Shown here: piece after piece, positions 36,465 to 44,731 of the stretch
Position numbering within the stretch: position 1 is the first letter of the stretch
How the letters are laid out: each line of letters opens with the position of its first letter
Assembly (NCBI GenBank): GCA_947500445.1
Contig: CANMSB010000004.1
Location: 186,001 to 250,000, forward strand
Length of the DNA stretch: 64,000 bases
Origin: an uncultured Flavobacteriaceae bacterium
Lineage (GTDB): Bacteria > Bacteroidota > Bacteroidia > Flavobacteriales > Flavobacteriaceae
Reading direction: 5' to 3'
Notes under the pieces: model-generated
Seen by the model: the letters and a program-made list of their open reading frames with translations, nothing else
Told to the model about the DNA's origin: nothing
Database searches by the model: none
Program-made: the position numbers and the translations under genes

Positions 36465-37334
36465 TTAACGGTTGCGAAAAAAATTCAAATATAGCTTGGG
36501 GAAATAGAGTTTTAGCCAACCAAAAAAAACAACGAAAGGATAGCGGAACGGAAAAAACTTCCACATGTATTTTTTATAGGAACCCAATGCCAACCCATTT
36601 GGTTTGTAAAGGTGATTTTTACGTTCTTTAAAGCTCTTTTCGGCAAAACCTTCATAATGGTCGGTGTGATCATTGAGGCAATGTCCGCAGTAGGCCGGGG
36701 CGATCAGCACCGGTATATTACTACGATTGGCCATAAGGCTGTAGTCATAATCGGCCATACCATGGCTATACCCTTCCGATAAAATTCCGATTTGCGCTAC
36801 CGCTTCTTTAGTAACCATCATAATATTGGCGTTGGCCATATCACACCTTTGCACCTTTCCATTCGGTTCTAGCCTTTTGGCGGTATACAGAAAGCGGTTC
36901 AATAGTATCGAGCCGCTGTAGGTCAGTTTTTTGGTAAACCGATCTTCGGTGGCACCAATGTAAATGCCCGATTTTCCCAAATGATCAACAGCGTATTTAT
37001 GTGTTTTTAAAAGTTGGTCGAACAGGTTTTCATAAAGTTCCACATCATCGTTCAGTAGTAAAAAGGCCTCATAATCTTGGTCCAGTGCGGCTTTCCATGA
37101 TTTGCGCATACCCTCCGCCCAGAAAAGGGTGCCATCTCCCTTTATGATCTGTACTTCGGGAAACTGTAACGAAACGGCCTCGGCGGTACCGTCCGTAGAG
37201 CCATCGTCCGTCAAGTATACCTTGAACGAAAGGGTAGGAGTCGTCCGTTGGGCAACGTCGTATAAACTTTTTAAAGAGGCCAAGGTTTTTTCCTTGCGAT
37301 TGTAACAGGTATAAAGGACCGCAAAATGCTTCAT
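36465..37334 (-). CDS. Glycosyltransferase family 2
   Basis: The 289-residue protein has the GT-A signature of GT2: AVLYTCYNRKEKTLASL at the start, YLTDDGSTDGT for nucleotide binding, and the LLNDDVELY metal-binding motif. The region around GTLFWAEGMRKSW resembles rhamnosyltransferases of this family. A hydrophobic stretch near the C-terminus (FPFRYPFVVFFGWL) may rest on the membrane. It probably adds a sugar early in repeat-unit assembly. A -7 box about 230 bases upstream may start this four-gene block. Confidence 0.9.
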   Translation of the reverse strand: MKHFAVLYTCYNRKEKTLASLKSLYDVAQRTTPTLSFKVYLTDDGSTDGTAEAVSLQFPEVQIIKGDGTLFWAEGMRKSWKAALDQDYEAFLLLNDDVELYENLFDQLLKTHKYAVDHLGKSGIYIGATEDRFTKKLTYSGSILLNRFLYTAKRLEPNGKVQRCDMANANIMMVTKEAVAQIGILSEGYSHGMADYDYSLMANRSNIPVLIAPAYCGHCLNDHTDHYEGFAEKSFKERKNHLYKPNGLALGSYKKYMWKFFPFRYPFVVFFGWLKLYFPKLYLNFFRNR

Positions 37335-37562
37335 CGAGTTTTTTTTACTTGAACCGTTATTCTTCGGTGGCGTGCTTCTGCTTAGACGTTATCGGTTTTC
37401 CAAAAAAGGCATCGTTAAAAGAACGTCGGAATAGGGCAGACATTGTTTTTAGGTTTTGAGCTATATTTTTTAAATAGGGGAAGATATGTTGAACTACAAA
37501 CGGTTTTGGAGTCTTAAATGGGCACTATTTTTGGTTATTGTCAAACGAAAAATTTAAGTACG

Positions 37563-37570
37563 CAAATGTA
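37563..37570 (-). promoter_or_regulatory. Candidate -7 box for the GT2 gene block
   Basis: Minus-strand TACATTTG fits TAnnTTTG. It lies just past the terminator of the upstream lipoprotein gene, a sensible place to restart transcription. The leader would be long, about 220 bases, and no -33 element was seen. Confidence 0.3.
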
Positions 37571-37573
37571 AAC

Positions 37574-37609
37574 AAAAAACCCCGATGGTTAGGTCCATCG
37601 AGGTTTTTT
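37574..37609 (-). terminator. Rho-independent terminator of the lipoprotein gene
   Basis: Arms at 37574-37588 and 37595-37609 pair over 15 positions with one mismatch around a six-base loop. The stem has a CG-rich core flanked by A and T runs, so it could work in both directions. It lies 22 bases after the stop of the lipoprotein gene at 37632. Confidence 0.8.
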
Positions 37610-37631
37610 GATTGTCTTAGCCAATAGGGCC

Positions 37632-39281
37632 TTACCAGATTTCTGGATAGGCGGGACGGCCATTGGTCAATACTCTTTCATTTAGTGCGGCAATACCGGC
37701 AGGTTGCAGTCCCACATAGCCCAAGTTGTTTCTATTGCTATAGTGATCGAATACTTTATCCTGTATTTCCCTATTATACCTTCCTAGATGTAACCACTCG
37801 TTCAAATAGGTTTGAGCAGGGTTGAGTTTACCGGTTCCGTTAACAAACTCTCTAGCATCTACAAGATCTCCAGTACAGACCACGTTGTTGAACGTTGATA
37901 CAAGGGCATTGATATCGCTTCTGTTCCAGTACATGTTGTTTTCCTCTGCGGCAACCCAGAAACTGACCACTGAACCTCCATGGGAAGTGTCTTGAATGCC
38001 TGTGTCGTCCCAATTCATGTTCCACACATATGCGGTAGGTACGCTTGGGTTGAACTTCAGTTGGTTCCTTAGGTCGGACTCGCGATAAGGATTGGGGCCA
38101 AAGGAAATTTCGTCAAAGACTTTTTTATATTTTGCCTTACCTGTGATTACATACAGTTCCATGGCGATGCGGGCCCAATGTGATGCCATGTGGGTGTTGA
38201 TCCGGTAGATGTAATCTTTTTCATTTTCGGCATAACGATCCCAGATGTTTCGTTCGGAAAAGTTTAAAAGGCGTTGATAAGCGTTTTGATACTTTTGATC
38301 GGAGCGTAAACTAGGCGATTGGTGCATTATACGGGTAAGTGTGGCCACAAATCTCCAATAGAAACTGTCCCATAAGGGAATCTGTTGTCCTGAGGCTGAA
38401 GGCCATCCTTTATATCCCCCGCTGACCGAAACGGCGTCGTTCATGGTTTTGTCAACAATGCCGATTACGGTATCCAAATAAGCGTTGTCTCCGGTCGCTT
38501 GCCAAAGGCTTGTTAGGCCATCTATATAATATCCTAAATAGTAATACTCCTGATTCTTATTTTTACTATTGGTAAGCCTTGTGATTTCGTCGGAATAATA
38601 ACTCCACCCATCATCAAACCGTTGCTTCCAGTACAATACCTGTTCTGGGATGGGTCCCGGATCATAACCCGCCGTCTCCTCTTCTTGCGTTTCCTCTTCT
38701 TCTTGCGTTTCCTCTTCCTCTTCGTCCGTATATTCTACGGTTACCGTCCCTTGTTCTGTGGTTTTGGTGCCGTCTTCGTTTTCTGTTTCGGCAGTGTAGT
38801 CGAACGTATCGGATTCGCTGGCTTCCGCTGTATCGGTGCCATTCTGGTTATCCGTTCCTGAATTTTCGGTTTCCTCAGTTTCGGTAGTTTCATCTTCGGT
38901 AGTGTCACTGGAATCGTTACTGCTATCCGACTCATTTTCATTGGTGTCGGTTTCTTCTGTAGTAGAGGCTACCGGGGTGTACAAAATGGTTTTATCTTCC
39001 TGTATCTCAACGATACCAAGGGATGGATTTGATATTTTTATAATGTTTACCTTTTCGGCATCAGGGAAATTGTCATTGGAAAGTACGTCTAGTATAACGC
39101 TTTCATTGCCGTTAATGTTGAAAACATCATCCTTTACGTACTTGCCATTTTCAATGATTTCGGGGATGTCGCTAACACTGTAATCTTCTAAAAGATCGGA
39201 ATCTTTACTACAGGAAAAGAGTAGTGAAAACACAAAAATACTTGCTGTCAACTTGTTGACATTGGGAGTGGTGGGAACCAT
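37632..39281 (-). CDS. Surface lipoprotein with interrupted Ig-like domain and likely alpha/alpha-toroid domain
   Basis: The 549-residue protein has a lipoprotein signal with lipobox LLFSC (Cys24). Residues 49-102 look like the first half of a bacterial cadherin/Ig-like repeat (LDVLSNDNFPDAEKVNIIKI). Its closing strands seem to be at 155-185 (DTFDYTAETENEDGTKTTEQ), after an insert of about 50 acidic Ser/Thr/Glu residues. A second acidic run follows (186-204). Residues 210-549 are helix-rich with Trp and Tyr repeats (YYYLGYYIDGLTSLWQATGD; HMASHWARIAMELYVITG; DTSHGGSVVSFW), suggesting an alpha/alpha-toroid as in polysaccharide lyases and some hydrolases. I do not recognise the exact family. It could trim or hold the capsule, by position only. 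Confidence 0.65.
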   Translation of the reverse strand: MVPTTPNVNKLTASIFVFSLLFSCSKDSDLLEDYSVSDIPEIIENGKYVKDDVFNINGNESVILDVLSNDNFPDAEKVNIIKISNPSLGIVEIQEDKTILYTPVASTTEETDTNENESDSSNDSSDTTEDETTETEETENSGTDNQNGTDTAEASESDTFDYTAETENEDGTKTTEQGTVTVEYTDEEEEETQEEEETQEEETAGYDPGPIPEQVLYWKQRFDDGWSYYSDEITRLTNSKNKNQEYYYLGYYIDGLTSLWQATGDNAYLDTVIGIVDKTMNDAVSVSGGYKGWPSASGQQIPLWDSFYWRFVATLTRIMHQSPSLRSDQKYQNAYQRLLNFSERNIWDRYAENEKDYIYRINTHMASHWARIAMELYVITGKAKYKKVFDEISFGPNPYRESDLRNQLKFNPSVPTAYVWNMNWDDTGIQDTSHGGSVVSFWVAAEENNMYWNRSDINALVSTFNNVVCTGDLVDAREFVNGTGKLNPAQTYLNEWLHLGRYNREIQDKVFDHYSNRNNLGYVGLQPAGIAALNERVLTNGRPAYPEIW

Positions 39282-39815
39282 AGTTAGGAGTAGGTTTAAA
39301 TACGTTTAATTTAATTTCTGATAAGATTCGGGAAAACAAAAATCCAATTTATTTTTTAAAGTTTTGTTCCAAAAAAAATTTTTTCGACGAATGGTTAGCA
39401 GGTTTTCGACAAACTGCATCACAAATCTTACCCCAAATTACGTCAGTTTTCGTAGCTATGGATGATGAACTACCAATTAATTCGATGAAATGCACTTTTT
39501 TTTAACAAATTTCAGGAAAATTGGGCATTTGTTAAGAAAAAAGCGCTATCTAAAAGGGTTGTGCCCAATGAATTAAGACCGATAGGGACGGAGGTCTCTG
39601 GCCACTACGGCATTTTTTTAAAAAACGTCTCTTTTAAAATGGACCGAGTTTGTGTGAAGAAGGCTATACCTATCTATTGATTCGATGCGAGGCCACGGTC
39701 GGTTCGCTGAGAAATTGCGTAATCGACTGCTGTAAGTAAAAAGAACATAACCTAAGGGACCATTATTTACTTAAAAGTACCTTAACCTTACGGTCGAAGT
39801 AAAAGCAATGGACCG
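39282..39815. other. Gene-free region between the lipoprotein gene and the dehydrogenase gene
   Basis: About 534 AT-rich bases with T and A runs. No credible gene, exact -7 box or strong hairpin was found on either strand. It separates the nucleotide-sugar gene block (39816-44640) from the lipoprotein and glycosyltransferase block, and presumably contains the lipoprotein promoter. Confidence 0.55.
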
Positions 39816-41102
39816 CTATAACCTACCATCGGTATTTTGCAATATGCCCTTTACATCGTAAACAATGCTGTTCGAATTCAAGTAATCGGACCAATCTACC
39901 GTTAAAAACTCTTTGTGCGATACGGTAAGTACTACGGCATCAAATTTAGGTTGACCCTCCTTATCCAGATGTTGAACAGTGTCAAGGTTGTATTCGCGTA
40001 AAACTTCGGCAGGATCGGCCCAAGGATCGAAGATACTAAGGTCGGCACCGTAACTTTTTAAGTGTTCTATCACGGAAACAGCACCGGTATTCCGCACATC
40101 CGGGCAGTTTTCCTTAAATGTTATTCCCAAAACCAAAATACGGGCACCTTTTATTTTGATATCTTTTTGAACCATTAACTTCACAATTTCCGAAGCTACG
40201 TAGGACCCCATGCCGTCGTTCATCCGTCGGCCGGCGAGAATAATTTCTGGATGATAGCCATATTGCTGTGCCTTTTGTGCCAAATAGTAAGGATCTACTC
40301 CAATACAGTGTCCTCCGACCAAACCAGGTTTAAAGGGGAGGAAGTTCCATTTGGTTCCCGCGGCTTCCAATACCTCATGGGTGTCAATGTCCATAAGATT
40401 GAAAATTTTCGCTAATTCGTTTACAAAGGCAATATTGATATCCCGTTGGGAGTTTTCGATAACCTTGGCCGCTTCGGCGACTTTTATGGAAGTGGCCAAA
40501 TACGTACCGGCCGTAATGACCGAACCGTATAATTCGTCTACTTTTTTTCCAACTTCGGGAGTGGACCCCGAGGTTACCTTTAATATTTTTTCGACCGTAT
40601 GTTTCTTATCACCGGGATTGATCCGTTCCGGAGAATAGCCCGCAAAAAAACCTTCATTGAAGCGAAGACCGCTTATTTTCTCCAAAATCGGGACGCATTC
40701 TTCCTCCGTCACCCCAGGGTATACCGTTGACTCGTAAACAACGATGTCTCCTTGTTTTAGTACTTTGCCAACAGTTTCGCTGGCCTTGTACAAGGGCGTC
40801 AAGATAGGTCTCTTCGTAGGGTCTACAGGCGTGGGTACCGTAATAATATAGTAGTTGCAATCCGCCAAATGGGAAACGGAATCGGAACAGTATAGTCCTG
40901 TTTCCATATTCGGGGATTTTGATAGTACAGCATTAAGTTCTTCGTTGTCGACCTCCAAGGTACTGTCGATACCCTGCATAAGTTCGTTTACCCTTTCGGT
41001 ATTGATATCAAAACCCACTACGGGATATTTTGTGGCGAAAAGGCGGGCCAAGGGAAGTCCAACGTATCCTAATCCGATTATCCCTATTTTAATTGTTGAC
41101 AT
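39816..41102 (-). CDS. tviB: Nucleotide-sugar dehydrogenase, TviB/WbpO type (UDP-N-acetylhexosamine 6-dehydrogenase)
   Basis: The 428-residue protein begins with the NAD-binding IGLGYVGLPLARLF and has the catalytic Cys266 in LVGGHCIGVDPYYL, a form specific to the UDP-N-acetylhexosamine (WbpA/WbpO/TviB) branch. It oxidises C6 of UDP-GlcNAc or UDP-GalNAc to the uronic acid in two NAD steps. The neighbouring TviC/WbpP-like epimerase (42464-43468) points to UDP-GalNAcA as product, as in Vi antigen and P. aeruginosa O6. Exact substrate order is inferred. It lies 30 bases after ugd. Confidence 0.9.
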   Translation of the reverse strand: MSTIKIGIIGLGYVGLPLARLFATKYPVVGFDINTERVNELMQGIDSTLEVDNEELNAVLSKSPNMETGLYCSDSVSHLADCNYYIITVPTPVDPTKRPILTPLYKASETVGKVLKQGDIVVYESTVYPGVTEEECVPILEKISGLRFNEGFFAGYSPERINPGDKKHTVEKILKVTSGSTPEVGKKVDELYGSVITAGTYLATSIKVAEAAKVIENSQRDINIAFVNELAKIFNLMDIDTHEVLEAAGTKWNFLPFKPGLVGGHCIGVDPYYLAQKAQQYGYHPEIILAGRRMNDGMGSYVASEIVKLMVQKDIKIKGARILVLGITFKENCPDVRNTGAVSVIEHLKSYGADLSIFDPWADPAEVLREYNLDTVQHLDKEGQPKFDAVVLTVSHKEFLTVDWSDYLNSNSIVYDVKGILQNTDGRL

Positions 41103-41132
41103 ATGAAGAGCTTTAGAGTGGTATAGTGATAT

Positions 41133-42461
41133 TTAGGCTTTTCCGATTTGAAAATATTCGAACCCTTGCTTGACCATGCGCTCATGGTTGTACTGGTTTC
41201 TTCCATCAAAAATCACCGGTTGTTTTAGTTGAAGTTTTAACTCTTCAAAGTCGGGGGAACGAAATTCCTTCCATTCGGTAAGCAAAAGCATGGCATCAGC
41301 TCCCGGTAGGGTCTCGTATTTGGAATTAAAATACGTGATGTTCTTTTCTTCTTTTAGATAAAAGTGCTGTGCCTCCTCCATGGCCTTTGGGTCGTACGCA
41401 TGAACATTGGCCCCACGTTTCACCAATTCCTTAATGATGTATATTGCAGGTGCTTCTCGCATATCGTCGGTCTCCGGTTTAAACGCTAGGCCCCAAATAG
41501 CGAACGTTTTTCCTTTAAGGTCTTCCCCAAATCGTTTGACCACTTTATTTGCGATCACAAATTTTTGACGGTTATTGACTTCTTCTACGGAATTTATCAG
41601 TTGCGCGGTGTAACCGTGTTCTTGGGCAGTTTTTTTAAGTGCTTTTACATCTTTTGGAAAACACGACCCTCCATAACCACTTCCGGGATAAATGAAACTG
41701 TATCCAATCCTACTATCGGATCCGATACCGATCCGTACTTTGTTTACATCGGCACCTACCAATTCGCAAATGTTGGCAATTTCGTTCATAAACGAAATTT
41801 TGGTGGCCAACATGGCGTTGGCTACGTATTTGGTCATTTCCGCAGAGCGAACGTCCATAGTGATAAGCCTATCCATGCTACTTCTGAAAAACGGAGCGTA
41901 CAATGCCCTCATTTTTTCAGATGCTTCTTCATTGTCCGAGCCTATTACCACACGGTCGGGTTTCATAAAATCGTTGATCGCATCGCCCTCCTTTAAAAAC
42001 TCCGGATTGGATACCACATCAAAATCGATTTGCAGACCGCGCTTGTCCAACTCATCCTGTACCGTTTTACGAACTTTGTCCGCAGTTCCTACCGGTACTG
42101 TGGATTTGTCCACGATGACCAGGTAATGGCTCATATGTTCCCCGATTTCTTTGGCTACCTGAAGCACGTATTTTAAATCTGCGGAACCGTCGTCGCCCAT
42201 TGGAGTGCCCACTGCTATAAAAGCAATATCGCACTTTTCCAGGTTTTGCGACAAGTCGGTGCTAAAACGCAAGGTTTTGGTACCAATGTTCCGTTTTACC
42301 ATAGGCTCTAGCCCGGGTTCATATATAGGAATGATACCTGACTTTAGGTTTTCGATTTTTTTGGTGTCAACATCGATGCAGGTGACCGTGTTGCCCATTT
42401 CGGCAAAACAAGTGCCACTTACCAAACCGACATAACCTGTTCCTATTACAGTTAAATTCAT
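41133..42461 (-). CDS. ugd: UDP-glucose 6-dehydrogenase
   Basis: This 442-residue enzyme starts MNLTVIGTGYVGLVSGTCFA and carries the catalytic Cys267 in GSGYGGSCFPKDV, typical of UDP-glucose dehydrogenase rather than the acetylhexosamine branch. It makes UDP-glucuronic acid. ATG 42461 is two bases after the stop of the upstream epimerase gene; an in-frame TTG at 42488 would overlap it and add nine unusual residues, so ATG was preferred. With the UDP-glucuronate epimerase in the same operon it can also supply UDP-GalA. Confidence 0.95.
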   Translation of the reverse strand: MNLTVIGTGYVGLVSGTCFAEMGNTVTCIDVDTKKIENLKSGIIPIYEPGLEPMVKRNIGTKTLRFSTDLSQNLEKCDIAFIAVGTPMGDDGSADLKYVLQVAKEIGEHMSHYLVIVDKSTVPVGTADKVRKTVQDELDKRGLQIDFDVVSNPEFLKEGDAINDFMKPDRVVIGSDNEEASEKMRALYAPFFRSSMDRLITMDVRSAEMTKYVANAMLATKISFMNEIANICELVGADVNKVRIGIGSDSRIGYSFIYPGSGYGGSCFPKDVKALKKTAQEHGYTAQLINSVEEVNNRQKFVIANKVVKRFGEDLKGKTFAIWGLAFKPETDDMREAPAIYIIKELVKRGANVHAYDPKAMEEAQHFYLKEEKNITYFNSKYETLPGADAMLLLTEWKEFRSPDFEELKLQLKQPVIFDGRNQYNHERMVKQGFEYFQIGKA

Positions 42462-42463
42462 CT

Positions 42464-43468
42464 TTAGTCTATTTTTAAATTTTGCCAATACCAGGTAACG
42501 GCATTTTTAAGTCCTTTTCGAATATTAAAATCAGGGGAGTATCCCAACCGTTGTTTTGCCTTTTCTATAGAAGCTAACGAGTGGGGTACATCTCCTTGTC
42601 TATTTGGACCATATTCAGGGTTTAATTTGCTGATTTCGGGGTCCAATTCCCCTAAAAACTCTTTTAAAAGGTCCATCAACTCATTTAAGGTCGTACGTTC
42701 TCCGTACGCAACGTTGTATACGGTATTGATCGCTTCATTGTCTTCCGCCATCATGGCCCGTACGTTCATTTGAACTACATTGTCGATATAAGTGAAGTCC
42801 CGCGAATAACTACCGTCTCCATTAATGATCGGTTTTTCGTGTCGCATCAATTGAATGACGAATTTCGGGATTACCGCGGCATACGCCCCGTTTGGATCTT
42901 GTTTTCTCCCAAAGACGTTAAAGTATCGCAGGCCTATGGTCTCCAAGCCATAGCTGCTGCTAAAAATTCCGGCATACAGTTCGTTTACATATTTGGTTAT
43001 CGCATAGGGTGAAAGCGGTTTGCCAATGTTGTCCTCAACTTTGGGCATTTTTACGGAATCACCATATGTAGAGGAACTTGCCGCATAAACAAATCTTTTT
43101 ACACCTGCGTCCCTCGCCGCTACCAGCATATTCAAAAAGCCGGAAATATTTACTTCATTGCTGGTTATCGGGTCGTTAATGGATCTTGGAACGGAACCTA
43201 GGGCTGCTTGGTGCAGTACATAGTCCACATTTTTACAGGCCTGTTTGCAAACGGCCAGGTCGCGAATGTCGCCTTCTACGAAATTGAAATTCGAATGATC
43301 TATTATAGCATCCAAATTCGCCTTTTTTCCAGTGGCGAAGTTATCAAGGCAAATCACCGTATTGCCGTTTTTGATCAGGGCTTCACAGAGATTGGAGCCA
43401 ATAAAGCCGGCTCCACCGGTAACGAGAACGGTAAATTTGGCATTGAACTTAAGGTCGGTCAGATCCAT
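42464..43468 (-). CDS. tviC: UDP-N-acetylhexosamine 4-epimerase, TviC/WbpP type
   Basis: The 334-residue extended SDR has the NAD loop GGAGFIGSN (18-26), the active-site serine in [10 protein letters not shown] and Tyr155-x3-Lys159 (SPYAITK). The stretch [20 protein letters not shown] is highly like WbpP, which interconverts UDP-GlcNAc and UDP-GalNAc (or their uronic acids). Paired with the TviB/WbpO-like dehydrogenase, this makes UDP-GalNAcA likely. It is followed two bases later by ugd, so they are co-translated or tightly coupled. Confidence 0.9.
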   Translation of the reverse strand: MDLTDLKFNAKFTVLVTGGAGFIGSNLCEALIKNGNTVICLDNFATGKKANLDAIIDHSNFNFVEGDIRDLAVCKQACKNVDYVLHQAALGSVPRSINDPITSNEVNISGFLNMLVAARDAGVKRFVYAASSSTYGDSVKMPKVEDNIGKPLSPYAITKYVNELYAGIFSSSYGLETIGLRYFNVFGRKQDPNGAYAAVIPKFVIQLMRHEKPIINGDGSYSRDFTYIDNVVQMNVRAMMAEDNEAINTVYNVAYGERTTLNELMDLLKEFLGELDPEISKLNPEYGPNRQGDVPHSLASIEKAKQRLGYSPDFNIRKGLKNAVTWYWQNLKID

Positions 43469-43596
43469 TCGATCGAAATTTGAGACCGCAAAGGTCGGAA
43501 AAACATATTAAACTCACTATCGATTCCATTTTAGATGTATATAAATCGGTTGAATGGGGAACCCCGTTTTGTTGGGCAGTATCCTATGTGGTGGTT

Positions 43597-44640
43597 TTAA
43601 CCGTTTTGTATGCCACCGTAATGGTTTAAATACCATTTTACAAATTGCTCGACCCCATCGACCAGAGGGGTGTTCGGCCGATAGCCATAGTCGTCGATCA
43701 ATCCGCTGACATCTGCCCAAGTCTGTGAAACATCTCCGGGCTGCATCGGTAAAAATTCTTTTTCAGCGCTTTTTCCGAGCTGCGTTTCTATGGCTTGAAT
43801 AAAATCCATTAATTTTACCGAATTGTTATTGCCGATGTTATATACTCTTGAACAATTTTTGACAATACCAGCGTCTTTTTTCTTGCTAATAACACGTACC
43901 ACTCCTTCTACTATATCATCAATATAGGTGAAATCCCGGGCCAGCTCCCCATTATTAAAGACCTTTATGGTATTGCCCTCATGAATTGCCTTGGTGAACA
44001 GGAATAGGGCCATATCCGGTCTTCCCCAAGGGCCATATACCGTAAAAAAGCGAAGTCCGGTAGTCGGTAATTGAAACAAATGGGAGTAGGTATGGGCCAT
44101 CAGTTCATTCGTTTTCTTTGAAGCCGCGTACAAACTAACCGGCCGGTCCGTGCGGTCCGTGGTGCTAAAAGGTACTTTTTCGTTTAGACCATAAACGCTG
44201 GAGCTGCTGGCATACACCAAATGTTTTACGGAGTGGTTTCTACAGCATTCCAGTACGTTCAGAAAACCGACGATATTAGAGTCGATATACGTTTCGGGAT
44301 GTTCCAGACTGTAGCGCACCCCTGCTTGGGCGGCCAAATTACAGACCACATCGAATCCTTCTTCTTTAAAAAGCAGTGGCAATTCCCTTCTATCTTCCAA
44401 GTTGCCCCGTATGAATATAAAACCCTGATAGCTACTGCTCTGGATTTTTTGGTCCATACGCATGGCATCGTCCTTTGGTATCCCAAGTTCTTTCAACCGT
44501 GCATATTTCAAATTTGGGTCGTAATAGTTGTTAATGTTGTCCAGGCCCACTACTTGGTGCCCTAACTCCAAAACGCTTTTGCAAACATGAAATCCAATAA
44601 ATCCGGCAGCACCGGTAACGAGTATCTTCAAAGTGCTCAA
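43597..44640 (-). CDS. UDP-glucuronate 4-epimerase (CapI/GAE type)
   Basis: A 347-residue extended SDR with TGAAGFIGFHVC at the start, YASSSSVYGLN for the active serine, and Tyr171/Lys175 (SLYAASKK). The TVYGPWGRPDMALFLFTKAI motif is diagnostic of the UDP-glucuronic acid epimerase group (CapI, GAE), which makes UDP-galacturonic acid. There is no ATG at the N-terminus. TTG 44640 is used here, but TTG 44631 would give the standard LKILVTG start. The terminator of the oxidase gene lies just upstream, so this is the first gene of the nucleotide-sugar operon. Confidence 0.92.
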   Translation of the reverse strand: MSTLKILVTGAAGFIGFHVCKSVLELGHQVVGLDNINNYYDPNLKYARLKELGIPKDDAMRMDQKIQSSSYQGFIFIRGNLEDRRELPLLFKEEGFDVVCNLAAQAGVRYSLEHPETYIDSNIVGFLNVLECCRNHSVKHLVYASSSSVYGLNEKVPFSTTDRTDRPVSLYAASKKTNELMAHTYSHLFQLPTTGLRFFTVYGPWGRPDMALFLFTKAIHEGNTIKVFNNGELARDFTYIDDIVEGVVRVISKKKDAGIVKNCSRVYNIGNNNSVKLMDFIQAIETQLGKSAEKEFLPMQPGDVSQTWADVSGLIDDYGYRPNTPLVDGVEQFVKWYLNHYGGIQNG

Positions 44641-44680
44641 ATTTCTATCAAATATCAGAACAATATTCTTAAAAATGAAA

Positions 44681-44713
44681 AAACCCTGAATAGCTTTCTA
44701 AACAGGGTCTTTT
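44681..44713 (-). terminator. Rho-independent terminator of the galactose-oxidase-like gene
   Basis: ACCCTG (44683-44688) pairs with CAGGGT (44703-44708), with an inner TAG/CTA pair, followed on the minus strand by six T. It lies 19 bases beyond the stop at 44732. Confidence 0.75.
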
Positions 44714-44731
44714 CTTTTGGTGGTATACTAG

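Noticed and set aside
43556-43565. GGGGAACCCC palindrome as a terminator
   Set aside because: It has no loop-forming centre and no T-tract in the direction needed.
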